Position numbers and translations under genes: made by a program
NCBI GenBank assembly: GCA_038329965.1
Contig: JBBQNN010000006.1
Location: forward strand, 1 to 64,000
Direction of reading: 5' to 3'
DNA: 64,000 bases
Origin: QHCA01 sp003244095
GTDB lineage: Bacteria; Actinomycetota; Actinomycetes; Mycobacteriales; QHCA01
Shown here: positions 41,192-50,476 of the stretch, piece after piece
Layout of the letters: each line of letters begins with the position of its first letter
Numbering within the stretch: the stretch's first letter is position 1
The notes under the pieces: generated by a model
The model's input: only the letters and a program-made list of their open reading frames with translations
Database searches by the model: none
Told to the model about the DNA's origin: nothing

Positions 41192-43036
41192 GTGGCGGAC
41201 CTGCTCGGGACCGGCCTGGGCCGACCGGACGACGGCCTGGGCGCGCGCGTGTCGCGCTTCACCTTCCGCCACCGCCTCCTGGCCATCGGGCTGCTCGGCG
41301 TGCTCATGGCCGGCATCATCGCCCAGTCGGTTCTCGCCGGTCTCGGTCACGTCCGCCGGTCGGACGAGGCCGTCAGTCTGATCAGCCATGCTCAACGGCT
41401 CCAACAGGACGCGGACATGATGCACGACGCGTTGCGCGCGGACGTCTACATCGCCGTACACGTCGGGCCCGGAGGTACACCCGAGGCCCGTACGAAGATC
41501 AAAGGCGCGACCACGTTGCACGATGCCACGCTGCGGAGAGACCTCACCGACATCGCATCGCTGCACCTGACCGGGCCGGCGGCGACGTCACTGGCGAGAC
41601 TGCCGAAGCAGCTCGAGGTCTATGCCCAGGCCGCTGTTTCGCTGGTCGATACGGCACTGGCCGAGCCGGTGACGACTGCCGACCTGCTCGGCTTCGAACG
41701 CAGCTTCGACCGCCTGGTCCGGACCCAGGCCGACGTGACGGGCCAGCTCGAGGTGGACGCCCTGGGTACCCAGCGCGGCGCGGAGGACGCCGCCGCCGAC
41801 GCGCAGCGGCAGATCCTGCTGGCCTCGACAGTGGCACTGGCCGTGCTCCTGTTCCTCGCGGGGATGCTGAGCCGCATGGGCGCGCGGCTGGTGCAGCTGG
41901 TCGCACGGCAACGGGGGATGGCCGAGACGTTGCAGCAGAGCCTGCTGCCCGACCGGCTGCCGGACCTGCACGGGCTGAGCCTGGCCGCTCGCTACGTCCC
42001 CAGCGGCACCGGCGTCGAAGTCGGTGGTGACTGGTACGACGTGATCACGCTGCCCAACGGCATCGTCGGCCTGGTCATGGGCGACGTCGTCGGGCACGAC
42101 CTGCGCGCCGCCTCGGTGATGGGCCAGTTGCGCAACGCGCTTCGCGCGTACGCCCTCGAAGGGCTGTCACCCGCCCTGGCCCTCGGCCGGCTGAATCATT
42201 TCGTCCGGCAGACCGACCCCGGCGAGATGGCGACGTGCGTCTTCGGCCTGTTCGATCCACAGGCCTCGACCCTGCTGATATCCAACGCTGGGCACTACCC
42301 GCCGCTGATCGTGGGTCCGGACCGGCAGCCGACCTTCCTCGACTATGGCGAGTGTCCCCCGGTGGGCGGCCTCGACAAGACGGTCTACACCGAAACGCTC
42401 TTCCACGTACAGCCCGGCTCGACCGTCCTGCTGTACACCGACGGCCTCATCGAGCGTCGCGACGAGGATATCCAGTCGGGCATGGCGAGACTGCGCGCCT
42501 CGGCGACCGACGGGCCGGCTGACGTCGACGAGCTGTGCGAACACCTGCTTGCGAGCCTCCTGGTGAGCCGGGCACCGGCCGACGACGTGGCCGTCCTGGC
42601 GTTGAGCGCGCAACCCAAGCTCGGCGATGAGATACGGCTGAACGTACGGGCCATTCCGGCCGAGCTGGGCCCGATGCGACACACCATCACCCGGTGGCTG
42701 CAAGAGGCCCAGGCCACTCCCGACGAGGTCTTCGAGCTCACGGTGGCCACGTGCGAGGCTGCCAGCAACGCCATCGAGCACGCCTACGGTCCGGACGGCG
42801 CCGTCTTCGAGGTCGCGGCCGCGATCCACGGCCGGTCCGTCGACATCCGCGTCACCGACGCGGGACGATGGCGGCTGGCCCGTGGGATGGACCGCGGGCG
42901 TGGCTTTACCGTGATCGGTGAGTTCACCGACACCGTGAGCGTCGACACCACGGACAGCGGCACTACGGTACGAATGCGCCGCGAGTTGGCCGCGGTGAGG
43001 GCTCCGGAGCCCTTGCACACGACAGGAGCAGGGTAA
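41192..43036 (+). CDS. RsbU-type PP2C phosphatase with fused anti-sigma kinase domain
   Basis: About 614 residues from GTG 41192, which has GAGGGGG eight bases upstream; a TTG at 41105 would add 29 residues. Two membrane helices (LLAIGLLGVLMAGIIAQSVL, then LLASTVALAVLLFLAGML) flank an extracellular helical sensor region. The PP2C domain (GGDWYDVITLPNG, GDVVGHDLRAA, NAGHYPPL, LLYTDGLIERR) dephosphorylates STAS anti-sigma antagonists. A C-terminal HATPase domain of RsbW type (CEAASNAIEHAYGPDG, GRGFTVIGEF) can phosphorylate them. The STAS gene follows by 2 bp, so phosphatase, kinase and target are together. Confidence 0.9.
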   Translation: MADLLGTGLGRPDDGLGARVSRFTFRHRLLAIGLLGVLMAGIIAQSVLAGLGHVRRSDEAVSLISHAQRLQQDADMMHDALRADVYIAVHVGPGGTPEARTKIKGATTLHDATLRRDLTDIASLHLTGPAATSLARLPKQLEVYAQAAVSLVDTALAEPVTTADLLGFERSFDRLVRTQADVTGQLEVDALGTQRGAEDAAADAQRQILLASTVALAVLLFLAGMLSRMGARLVQLVARQRGMAETLQQSLLPDRLPDLHGLSLAARYVPSGTGVEVGGDWYDVITLPNGIVGLVMGDVVGHDLRAASVMGQLRNALRAYALEGLSPALALGRLNHFVRQTDPGEMATCVFGLFDPQASTLLISNAGHYPPLIVGPDRQPTFLDYGECPPVGGLDKTVYTETLFHVQPGSTVLLYTDGLIERRDEDIQSGMARLRASATDGPADVDELCEHLLASLLVSRAPADDVAVLALSAQPKLGDEIRLNVRAIPAELGPMRHTITRWLQEAQATPDEVFELTVATCEAASNAIEHAYGPDGAVFEVAAAIHGRSVDIRVTDAGRWRLARGMDRGRGFTVIGEFTDTVSVDTTDSGTTVRMRRELAAVRAPEPLHTTGAG

Positions 43037-43038
43037 CG

Positions 43039-43371
43039 ATGGTTCAGCTGCGCACAGAAGCCCGTGACTCGATGCTGCTGGCATGGCTGGATGGCGAGCT
43101 CGACATGTCCAGTACCGGTGGTCTCACAACCGAGCTGGCGGCGGCCGTGCCCAACACGGCCGATGGTCTCGTCATGGACCTGTCAGGGCTGACCTATATG
43201 GACTCGGCCGGCCTCGGGATGCTCTTCGCGCTCGGCCGCCAGTTGCGCACACGGCAGCAGACGCTGCGCCTGGTCGTACCCGACGAGGCCCGGGTGCGGC
43301 GGCTGCTGGATGTCGGCAGCATCACGACGGTGGCGCAGATCTATCCGACCTTGGGTGCAGCACTGGCCTGA
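43039..43371 (+). CDS. STAS-domain anti-sigma factor antagonist
   Basis: 110 residues, one STAS domain. The phosphorylatable serine motif is intact: LTYMDSAGLGMLFALGRQL (Ser at about 57). In its dephosphorylated form such a protein binds an anti-sigma kinase and frees the sigma factor. It starts 2 bp after the phosphatase/kinase gene, forming a partner-switching pair that could tune expression in this surface-protein region. No sigma factor gene is present in the window. Confidence 0.9.
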   Translation: MVQLRTEARDSMLLAWLDGELDMSSTGGLTTELAAAVPNTADGLVMDLSGLTYMDSAGLGMLFALGRQLRTRQQTLRLVVPDEARVRRLLDVGSITTVAQIYPTLGAALA

Positions 43372-43381
43372 CCACGGCCGT

Positions 43382-43867
43382 TCATCGGGTCCTCGTCACG
43401 GCGACCACAAGGTAGGTCTCGGTCGGGCTGTGGTCCCGGTTCTCCACGCCGATGGTGATGGCGAAGGGCGGTCTCCGCAGCATCGAGTCATTGACCGCCG
43501 TGAAGCCCTCGGCCAGGTAGAACGTGGCCGCGCTCCGCAACACGTCGCGCGCCGAGCCGATGGCAAGGATGAGCGCCGTCCACTGCCCAGCCGAACCGGC
43601 ACTGCTCTGGAGCCGGCCGGCAGGGATCGGAATGTTCGACGGCCAGTCGAGCGGCAACCGGGCGGCACCGGCCGCAGGGGCGCGGCCGGACCGGCCGCGC
43701 CCGTGTTGCCCGGTGCTCGGGGAGGCCGGTGCGACGGCCTGGCCCGCCGCCCCGGCCGGAGACGCAGGCGTGGCGGCCGGCGCCTGGCGGCCGCAACCGG
43801 CAGCCAAACAGCCACTGGCAAGCATTGCTGCCAGCAACAGCCTGGGGTGGGACCGTCGACGCATCAT
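43382..43867 (-). CDS. hypothetical lipoprotein
   Basis: 161 residues from ATG 43867. The signal peptide (MMRRRSHPRLLLAAMLASGC) has a lipobox LAAGC with Cys at about 24. An Ala/Pro-rich linker is followed by a compact domain (WPSNIPIPAGRLQSSAG, FYLAEGFTAVNDSML, ITIGVENRDHSPTETYLVVA) seen in small secreted actinobacterial proteins of unknown role. Converges on the STAS gene with a 10-bp gap and lies downstream of the terminator of the 43961-45739 gene. Confidence 0.65.
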   Translation of the reverse strand: MMRRRSHPRLLLAAMLASGCLAAGCGRQAPAATPASPAGAAGQAVAPASPSTGQHGRGRSGRAPAAGAARLPLDWPSNIPIPAGRLQSSAGSAGQWTALILAIGSARDVLRSAATFYLAEGFTAVNDSMLRRPPFAITIGVENRDHSPTETYLVVAVTRTR

Positions 43868-43905
43868 CGGTGGACTTCCTGTCGTCTGGTCGCATGGGGA
43901 CAGCA

Positions 43906-43937
43906 ACAGGGCCGGGGCGCTTGGGCCCCGGCCCTGT
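43906..43937 (-). terminator. 13-bp perfect hairpin terminator
   Basis: ACAGGGCCGGGGC-N6-GCCCCGGCCCTGT, 24 bp after the stop of the minus-strand secreted protein gene. A very stable stem; no long T tract. Confidence 0.6.
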
Positions 43938-43960
43938 CCGCTTATATTGCTAGCGGCGGC

Positions 43961-45739
43961 TTACCAGGGCCGTGGCTCCAGCGGGCCGACACCGTTCGGC
44001 GTCGTGACGCCTTCACCCTTGGTCAGGGCCGGCAGGTGCCACAGGTCGAACGGGATGAGCAGGTCCCCGGGCTTGACGTTCTCCGGGAAGATGTACTCGA
44101 ACACCGGCGCGGTGTAGATGCCGGCCACCAGGCCGTTGGCCACCGTGTTCGCCGTGTTGTTCATGCAGGTGTCGAGCGCCGTCAGGGTCGCACTTCCGGG
44201 GTTCCCCACGGGCGCTGACGGTGCGCACTTCGACCGGACGGCCACCCGCATGTTGCGGGTCGGTTGGCTGAGCACCAGGGGCGACGCCTTGGCCATCCGG
44301 ATCCGGGCGCGCTGCGGCTGCGGCCCGGTGAACTGCGTGGTGATGCCTCCGCCGATCGGAGTCACACCGTCGGCCTGCATCGGCCCGTTCTGCTCACCCG
44401 TCATCGCGAAGGGCGTCACCCACCGGTTCCGAAGGGTGCCGGTCAGCGGGTCGACGTCCTGCATGTAGATGTCCACCGGGTTGTTGATGTCGGTGGTCTC
44501 CGTCTCCAGGAACATCCGGTCCGCAGTCTCCACCGCGAGCCCGTTGATCGAGGTCGCAGCCGGGTCGGCCGTGCCGACGCCGAACTCGCCTATCGCCAGG
44601 TAGCTCGGCTGACCAGTGGATCCGTTGGCGGCGTTGGCCGGCTGGGTGTAGATGCCGATGTTGGCCTCGACGGTGTGCGCCGAAATGTAGTCGCCACTGT
44701 CGGCCTTGATGAGCGTGCCGGAGAACGAGATCGTGTCGCCGACCTCGAACGGTGCCTGCTGGCGCGAGTCAGGGTCGGTCACCGCCCGCCGCTGCGGGCT
44801 GTTCATGACGAACTGGCTGCAGTTGGCCTGTCCGATCGCCGGCCGGGTCAGCTCACCGCTGGCCGGGAGCACGATGCCGGCAACACTGAAGTTGCGGCAC
44901 CCACCCACGACTGGCGCAACGGCAACGCCGTTCACGGTCCTCGCGACGAGGTTCGGGCGGTTCTGCTGGGGGCACAGGAGGTCGTCGGCCACGGCCGGGT
45001 CGGTGCGCGGGACGCACATCGGGTAACCGGTGCCGGAGTGAATGGTCGGGTTGACGTCGTCCACGGAGAACCGCGGGTCAGGGCTCTGCGCCCGGCCGAA
45101 CCGGCCGTTGGGATCGTTGATCTGCACGGTGGCAGGGTGCGTGGGGTCGCCGGTGTCCACCTTGAGGTTCCCGGTGGTGTAGTCGATGGCGGTGATCATG
45201 CCCGTGCTGGTGTTCGCGGACAGCTGCGAGGTGTACGCCAACCCGGCGATGCGCCGGTTGCCGACGATGTTGCCGACCACCCGGATCTCCAGGCCCTTGT
45301 TCGGCAGCGCGGTTGCCGGTCCACCCTTGGACGGATCGCCGTTGATGAAGTCGGCCCACGTGAAGGTGTTGGCCGGCATCTGGATGATGAGGTTGCACGG
45401 GATGACTACGGGCCCGTGGTTGAGCCTGACCGTACCGCCGAAGCGGTGCGCATCGGTCGTGTTCGGACAGCTGGCGTTGGTGGTGTCCACCGTCGCGTCC
45501 TGCAGGTATCCCGTGTCGTCGAACCCGTGGATCAGCGCGGGGTCCACGCTGGTCACGGGGTCGCCCAGATTCGGCGTGGAGAACGGCGGAATTGCGCCCT
45601 TCACAGGCTTGGCCGTGCCTCCCCCGCCTTGCGCGAACGCGTTGGATGCCGTGAACGGGAGCACCAGCAGGCCTGCCACCGCTACCGGCAGCATCGCCAT
45701 CGCCGCTCGCCGTCCCTTCGTCTTCGTGACCCTTGTCAT
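43961..45739 (-). CDS. secreted protein, paralogue of the N-terminal domain of 18197-21721
   Basis: 592 residues from ATG 45739, with GGGGAGAG upstream. The signal peptide is MTRVTKTKGRRAAMAMLPVA ... SNAFA. The mature protein corresponds to about residues 40-450 of the 18197 product: VVIPCNLIIQMPANTFTW against FVILPRNLLIDLPANRMTL, then NDP-GR, DPRF and GTGYPMCVP. It lacks the TIG, FN3 and C-terminal modules. Several cysteines suggest disulfides. Probably extracellular; function unknown. Its presence at both ends of the copper region suggests both belong to the same assembly. Confidence 0.75.
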   Translation of the reverse strand: MTRVTKTKGRRAAMAMLPVAVAGLLVLPFTASNAFAQGGGGTAKPVKGAIPPFSTPNLGDPVTSVDPALIHGFDDTGYLQDATVDTTNASCPNTTDAHRFGGTVRLNHGPVVIPCNLIIQMPANTFTWADFINGDPSKGGPATALPNKGLEIRVVGNIVGNRRIAGLAYTSQLSANTSTGMITAIDYTTGNLKVDTGDPTHPATVQINDPNGRFGRAQSPDPRFSVDDVNPTIHSGTGYPMCVPRTDPAVADDLLCPQQNRPNLVARTVNGVAVAPVVGGCRNFSVAGIVLPASGELTRPAIGQANCSQFVMNSPQRRAVTDPDSRQQAPFEVGDTISFSGTLIKADSGDYISAHTVEANIGIYTQPANAANGSTGQPSYLAIGEFGVGTADPAATSINGLAVETADRMFLETETTDINNPVDIYMQDVDPLTGTLRNRWVTPFAMTGEQNGPMQADGVTPIGGGITTQFTGPQPQRARIRMAKASPLVLSQPTRNMRVAVRSKCAPSAPVGNPGSATLTALDTCMNNTANTVANGLVAGIYTAPVFEYIFPENVKPGDLLIPFDLWHLPALTKGEGVTTPNGVGPLEPRPW

Positions 45740-45950
45740 GAGCTCTCCCCTTGTTGGCCGCAGCCGAGTTGACGAGCGGTGCGCACACAATGGGTCCCGC
45801 ACCTTGGGGATTTCTTTCAACGCCCTACTGGCGCGACCGGGGTGGGTAGTACGACCTTCGACGTATTGACCCGGCCGGTCCACCAGCTCACAGTCGACCT
45901 TCACGCGGCACCCGACCGCAGGTGCCGGAGAGCCGAGGAGTCTCACGAGA

Positions 45951-46316
45951 ATGAGGGTCAACCAGGCTGAGACGCCGCCGTGTCCCGCATGGTGCATCTA
46001 CGGCGCGGCCCACGCCTTCGAGCCCAGCGATGATCCAACGGTCATGTGGCGCCAGCACGACCACCCGGTCCGCTGGCTGCAGTGGTCCCACGTCGACGGT
46101 GGAATGCCGGCCGTCTCGGTATGGATGTCGCAGGCCGAACAGTCCGTCGCGGCCGACGGCCCGATCCTCAGCCGACCCGTCGAGATCGTCATCGAAAGCA
46201 GCGAGCTAACCCGATTGACCGGCCCGCAGGCGCGCCAACTCGCCGCCGGCCTGATCGATGCAGCGAATCTCTGGGATGCGGCCGACCGGTCAGCCAACCT
46301 GCTGCGGGCGACCTGA
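45951..46316 (+). CDS. small DUF6907-like protein
   Basis: 121 residues. An N-terminal CPAWCIYGAAHAFE (Cys-x3-Cys with His) precedes a beta-strand domain and a C-terminal helix LTGPQARQLAAGLIDAANLW. This order matches short actinobacterial DUF6907-type proteins, whose role is unknown. The stop overlaps the converging DinB-like gene by 27 bp. Upstream 45740-45950 holds no other gene and should contain the promoters of this gene and the 43961-45739 gene. Confidence 0.55.
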   Translation: MRVNQAETPPCPAWCIYGAAHAFEPSDDPTVMWRQHDHPVRWLQWSHVDGGMPAVSVWMSQAEQSVAADGPILSRPVEIVIESSELTRLTGPQARQLAAGLIDAANLWDAADRSANLLRAT

Positions 46317-46811
46317 GCCGTCGGCAGTCAGAATCTGTTCCCTGAGGATGTCGCCGTGTCCGGCGTGGCGGGCGAGCTCCTCGATCATGTGCACGTAGAT
46401 CCATCGCAGGGAGAGCGGTCCGCGACGGTTGTGCACGGCCAGGTCGTCGAGTGAGTAGGCCGCGGCAATCTCGTCGGCGTCCGCCCAGGCTTGGCGGTAG
46501 CCCGCCAGAACCGACTCGACACTGTCGGTGTCGCTCAGGGCGAAGCTGTCCTCCGCCGCATCCGGCACGCCGACCTCTGCCCGAGTGCGCCCAGCGAGTG
46601 CGACGTCGAACCACACGCGCTCCACGAATGTCGCGTGCTTGACAAGTCCCAGCAGAGTCGTGAGCGACGGCACCAACCTCCGGGTGGCCTGCTCCTCGGT
46701 GAGCCCGTCCAGCAGGCCGACGATTTCAGCCCGGTTGTCGTGCAGAAACGACTCGATCTGCTCGCGCTCGCCGCTGGTCAGGGCGGATTCAGTCCGGTAC
46801 TCAAGGCCCAT
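46290..46811 (-). CDS. DinB/DUF664-family protein
   Basis: 173 residues, four-helix bundle of the DinB-like superfamily. Putative metal ligands: His in LLGLVKHATFVERVWF (about 58) and the C-terminal HMIEELARHAGHGDILREQI (H-x3-E-x3-H-x2-H). Family members are metal-dependent thiol transferases (mycothiol or bacillithiol) or have unknown activity. Stands alone, converging on the DUF6907-like gene. Confidence 0.8.
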   Translation of the reverse strand: MGLEYRTESALTSGEREQIESFLHDNRAEIVGLLDGLTEEQATRRLVPSLTTLLGLVKHATFVERVWFDVALAGRTRAEVGVPDAAEDSFALSDTDSVESVLAGYRQAWADADEIAAAYSLDDLAVHNRRGPLSLRWIYVHMIEELARHAGHGDILREQILTADGSGRPQQVG

Positions 46812-46853
46812 TCCCGGGAGACTACGTCGTGGCGCTTGACTCCGGTCGGGCGG

Positions 46854-47951
46854 CTAATGCTCGGCCACGAGAGCACGTACCTCACGGGCGATCTGTAGAT
46901 CCTCCCGGGAGGTGATGACCGCCGTACGCACAGCTGCACCGGAACGAGTGATATCGCCATCTTCTCGGACGGCCTCGTTGCGGTCGCTGTCGATTACAAC
47001 GCCCAGGAATCTCAGCCGCTCGGCGGCTCGCATTCGGACCGCGGCTGAGTGCTCCCCCACGCCGCCGGTGAAGGCGAGCACATCCAGGCCGCCGGCTGCG
47101 GCGGCCATTGAGGCGATGCTGCCCACCAGGCGGTGGAGGTAGACGTCGAGGGCGAGCCGCGCCCTCGGCTCAGCGCGCCCCGCGGCGGCTTCGACCTCTC
47201 GCATGTCACCGGTGCCGGCGAGGGCGGTGAGTCCGGAGCGCTGCTCCAACGCGGTCGCGACTTCGTACGGTGAGAGGTGCGCATGCTGCTCGAGCCACAG
47301 GACGAGTCCGGGGTCGACACTGCCCGACCGGGTCGCCATGACCAGGCCGTCCAGCGGTGTGAAGCCCATCGTCGTGTCGACGCTACGGCCGCCGACGACA
47401 GCCGCGAGTGAAGCACCCGCCCCCAGATGACAGGTGACGGTCCGCAGTCCCTCCGTTGGCCGGTCGAGGAGCTCCGCGGCACGCCGGGAACAGTACGCAT
47501 GTGACAAGCCGTGGAATCCGTAACGGCGGATCCCGTAGCGGTCGAGCCATTCGCGCGGCACCGCGTAGGTCGCCGCCGCGGCAGGGATGGTGGCGTGAAA
47601 GGCGGTGTCGAAGCAGGCGACCGCGGTGATGTCGGGCAGCTGCGCGGTCACCGAGTCCAGCGCGGCCAGGGACTTGGGCTGATGCAACGGGGCCAGGTCC
47701 GTCAGGCCCTGCAACTGCTGCCGTACCGCATCGTCGATCCGCACCGCACCGGTGAAAAGCCTCCCACCATGGACGATCCGGTGGCCGATCACCTCGGGCC
47801 GGTCCCACCCGGTCAGGGCTTCGGCGAGGGCCGAGGTATCGATGCCGTCCGGGCCGGCGGGTAGATCGGCGCTGCGCTCAAGGGTGTCCTGGCCGCCGAG
47901 CAGGCGCAGCTTGAGACTCGAGGAGCCGGCGTTGACGACCAGTACGCGCAC
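46854..47951 (-). CDS. ackA: acetate kinase
   Basis: 365 residues from GTG 47951 (VRVLVVNAGSSSLKLRLL, the phosphate-binding N-terminus). Family signatures CFDTAFHATIP, GFHGLSHAYCSRRA, HLGAGASLAAV, and the nucleotide-binding FTGGVGEHSAAVR are intact. Interconverts acetyl phosphate plus ADP with acetate plus ATP. The start lies 4 bp after the phosphoketolase stop, so the pair forms a two-step operon: phosphoketolase makes acetyl phosphate and AckA recovers ATP from it. Confidence 0.95.
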   Translation of the reverse strand: MRVLVVNAGSSSLKLRLLGGQDTLERSADLPAGPDGIDTSALAEALTGWDRPEVIGHRIVHGGRLFTGAVRIDDAVRQQLQGLTDLAPLHQPKSLAALDSVTAQLPDITAVACFDTAFHATIPAAAATYAVPREWLDRYGIRRYGFHGLSHAYCSRRAAELLDRPTEGLRTVTCHLGAGASLAAVVGGRSVDTTMGFTPLDGLVMATRSGSVDPGLVLWLEQHAHLSPYEVATALEQRSGLTALAGTGDMREVEAAAGRAEPRARLALDVYLHRLVGSIASMAAAAGGLDVLAFTGGVGEHSAAVRMRAAERLRFLGVVIDSDRNEAVREDGDITRSGAAVRTAVITSREDLQIAREVRALVAEH

Positions 47952-47955
47952 CAGG

Positions 47956-50334
47956 TCAGTCCCCGACCGGCCAGGTCCACCCGGTGATCGCTGGGTCGTC
48001 CTCGCCGTGCTCGCGGGTGTAGGCCCGCGCGGCAAGGCGCGCGTCGGACATCTGCTGCCGCAGGATCGCCGCGCGGCTGCCGAGAGACGACACGCGGTCG
48101 ATGACATCCATTACGAGATGGAAACGGTCAAGATCATTGAGCATGACCATGTCGAACGGCGTGGTGGTGGTGCCCTCCTCCTTGTATCCGCGCACGTGCA
48201 TGTTCCGGTGATTGTTGCGCCGGTAGGTCAGCCGGTGGATCAAGGACGGATAGCCGTGGTAGGCGAAGATCACCGGCTTGTCAGCGGTGAACAGCGCATC
48301 GAAGGCGCGCTCGGACATCCCGTGCGGGTGCTCGGTGTCCGGCTGAAGCCGCATGAGGTCGACAACGTTGATGACCCGGACCTTCAGAGCAGGCAGGTGC
48401 CGGCGCAGCAGGGCAGCGGCTGCGAGGGTCTCCAGCGTGGGAGTTTCTCCCGCACAGGCGAGCACGACGTCGGGCTCGCCGTCGGTGTTGCCGGCCCAGG
48501 GCCAGATGCCCAGCCCTCGGGTGCAGTGTGCGATCGCCTCGGCCATGTTCAGGTACGTCAGCGCGGGCTGCTTGCCGGCCACGATGACGTTGACGTAGTT
48601 GCGGCTGCGTAGGCAGTGGTCGGCCACCGACAGCAGCGTATTGGCGTCGGGCGGTAGGTACACGCGCACGATCTCGGCCTTCTTGTTGACCACGTGATCG
48701 ATGAATCCGGGGTCCTGGTGGGAGAAGCCGTTGTGGTCCTGTCGCCAGACGTGCGACGAGAGCAGGTAGTTCAGTGACGCTATGGGGGCGCGCCAGGGAA
48801 TCTCTCGTGTCGACTTGAGCCATTTCGCATGCTGGTTGAACATCGAGTCGATGATGTGGATGAACGCCTCGTAGCAGTTGAACAGGCCATGCCGACCGGT
48901 GAGCAGATAGCCCTCCAGCCAGCCCTGACAGAGGTGTTCGGACAACACCTCCATCACCCGGCCGTCCGGGGAGAGGTGATCGTCGCCGGGCAGCGTGGCG
49001 GCGCTCCAGGTGCGGTTGGTCACCTCGAACACCGAGGTGAGCCGGTTGGAAACCGTCTCGTCCGGGCCCATGAGGCGAAATCGGTCCGGGTTTTCGACGA
49101 TGATGTCGCGCAGGAACCCGCTCAGCACCCGCGTGGCTTCGCTCGACTCGACAGCCGGGCGCTCGACGGGAACCGCATAGGCACGGAAATCCGGCATGGC
49201 GAGATCACGCAGCAGGCGCCCGCCGTTCGCGTGCGGATTGGCGCTCATCCGCCGGGTCCCATGAGGCGCCAGCGCCTGCAGCTCGACGACCAACTTGCCG
49301 GCACTGTCGAACAACTCGTCCGGTCGATAGCTACGCATCCACTCCTCGAGCAGCCTGCGGTGCTCGGCATTCGTCCGAGTATCGGCCACCGGAACCTGGT
49401 GGGAGCGGAAGGTGCCTTCGACGGGGAGGCCGTCCACCTCCTTCGGCCCGGTCCAGCCCTTGGGCGTGCGGAGCACGATCATCGGCCAGGCCGGTCGGCG
49501 TGGCGTGCCGCCCGACCGGGCCGACGCCTGGATGCGGCTGATGTCGTCGAGCACCTCGTCGAGCGTGGCCGCGAGCTGCTGGTGGACGGTGGCCGGATCG
49601 TCACCGGCGACGAAGCACGGGCGGTATCCGTACCCCGTCATCAGCGCGGCGAGCTCGTCATCATCGATCCGGTCGAGAATGGTGGGATTGGCAATCTTGT
49701 AGCCGTTGAGGTGCAGCACCGGCAGCACGGCACCGTCGGTGGCCGGGTTCAGGAACTTGTTGGAGTGCCAACTGGCCGCCAGCGGCCCGGTCTCGGCTTC
49801 GCCGTCACCCACGACGCACAGCACCAGCAGATCCGGGTTGTCGAACGCCGCGCCGTAGGCATGCACCAGCGCATAGCCCAACTCGCCGCCCTCGTGGATC
49901 GACCCGGGCGTCTCGGGTGCCACATGGCTGGGGATACCCCCCGGGAAGGAGAACTGCCGGAACAGCGCCCGCAGGCCGTCCTCGTCCTGGCCGATCGATG
50001 AGTAGACCTCGCTGTAGGTGCCTTCGAGGTAGGCGTTCGCGACCAGCCCGGGACCACCGTGACCAGGGCCGGTCACGTACAGGACGTTGAGGTCACGCTG
50101 ATTGATAGCCCGATTCATATGCGCGTACAGCAGGTTCAGCCCGGGAGTCGTTCCCCAATGCCCGAGGAGCCGCGGCTTGACGTGTTCTGCCCGTAACGGC
50201 TCTCGCAGCAACGGATTGTCCAACAGGTAGATCTGCCCGACGGACAGGTAGTTCGCGGCCCGCCAGTAGGCATCGATCAGGTCCAGGTCCAGCGGATCGT
50301 AGGTCCGGGTCGGTGTCGAGTCAGTACGTGTCAC
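47956..50334 (-). CDS. xfp: phosphoketolase (xylulose-5-phosphate/fructose-6-phosphate)
   Basis: 792 residues from GTG 50334, with AAGGA upstream. Thiamine-diphosphate enzyme: phosphoketolase signatures LGHWGTTPGLNLLYAHMNR and GPGHGGPGLVANAYLEGTYS, and the cofactor/Mg motif GDGEAETGPLAASWHSNKF. It cleaves xylulose-5-P (and often fructose-6-P) with phosphate, giving acetyl phosphate and glyceraldehyde-3-P or erythrose-4-P. Operon with ackA. Upstream 50335-50476 is shared with the divergent P450 gene and contains the dyad GGATA-N6-TATCC. Confidence 0.95.
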   Translation of the reverse strand: MTRTDSTPTRTYDPLDLDLIDAYWRAANYLSVGQIYLLDNPLLREPLRAEHVKPRLLGHWGTTPGLNLLYAHMNRAINQRDLNVLYVTGPGHGGPGLVANAYLEGTYSEVYSSIGQDEDGLRALFRQFSFPGGIPSHVAPETPGSIHEGGELGYALVHAYGAAFDNPDLLVLCVVGDGEAETGPLAASWHSNKFLNPATDGAVLPVLHLNGYKIANPTILDRIDDDELAALMTGYGYRPCFVAGDDPATVHQQLAATLDEVLDDISRIQASARSGGTPRRPAWPMIVLRTPKGWTGPKEVDGLPVEGTFRSHQVPVADTRTNAEHRRLLEEWMRSYRPDELFDSAGKLVVELQALAPHGTRRMSANPHANGGRLLRDLAMPDFRAYAVPVERPAVESSEATRVLSGFLRDIIVENPDRFRLMGPDETVSNRLTSVFEVTNRTWSAATLPGDDHLSPDGRVMEVLSEHLCQGWLEGYLLTGRHGLFNCYEAFIHIIDSMFNQHAKWLKSTREIPWRAPIASLNYLLSSHVWRQDHNGFSHQDPGFIDHVVNKKAEIVRVYLPPDANTLLSVADHCLRSRNYVNVIVAGKQPALTYLNMAEAIAHCTRGLGIWPWAGNTDGEPDVVLACAGETPTLETLAAAALLRRHLPALKVRVINVVDLMRLQPDTEHPHGMSERAFDALFTADKPVIFAYHGYPSLIHRLTYRRNNHRNMHVRGYKEEGTTTTPFDMVMLNDLDRFHLVMDVIDRVSSLGSRAAILRQQMSDARLAARAYTREHGEDDPAITGWTWPVGD

Positions 50335-50476
50335 AAGGCGATCCTTGGGCGTATGAGGAGGGGCGACCGATGGACCACGTCATTATCGTTGAAGGTCGGG
50401 GACGACACCGGACCCCTGGTGACGGCCGTTCGCGTGGTGGGGGCATCCTGGGGGATATTGGCCTATCCTGAGCGAT

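Noticed and set aside
45740..45950. SARP-type 11-bp repeats before the 43961-45739 gene
   Set aside because: Two GAAGGTCG copies exist on the minus strand but are 43 bp apart, with no intermediate copies in phase.
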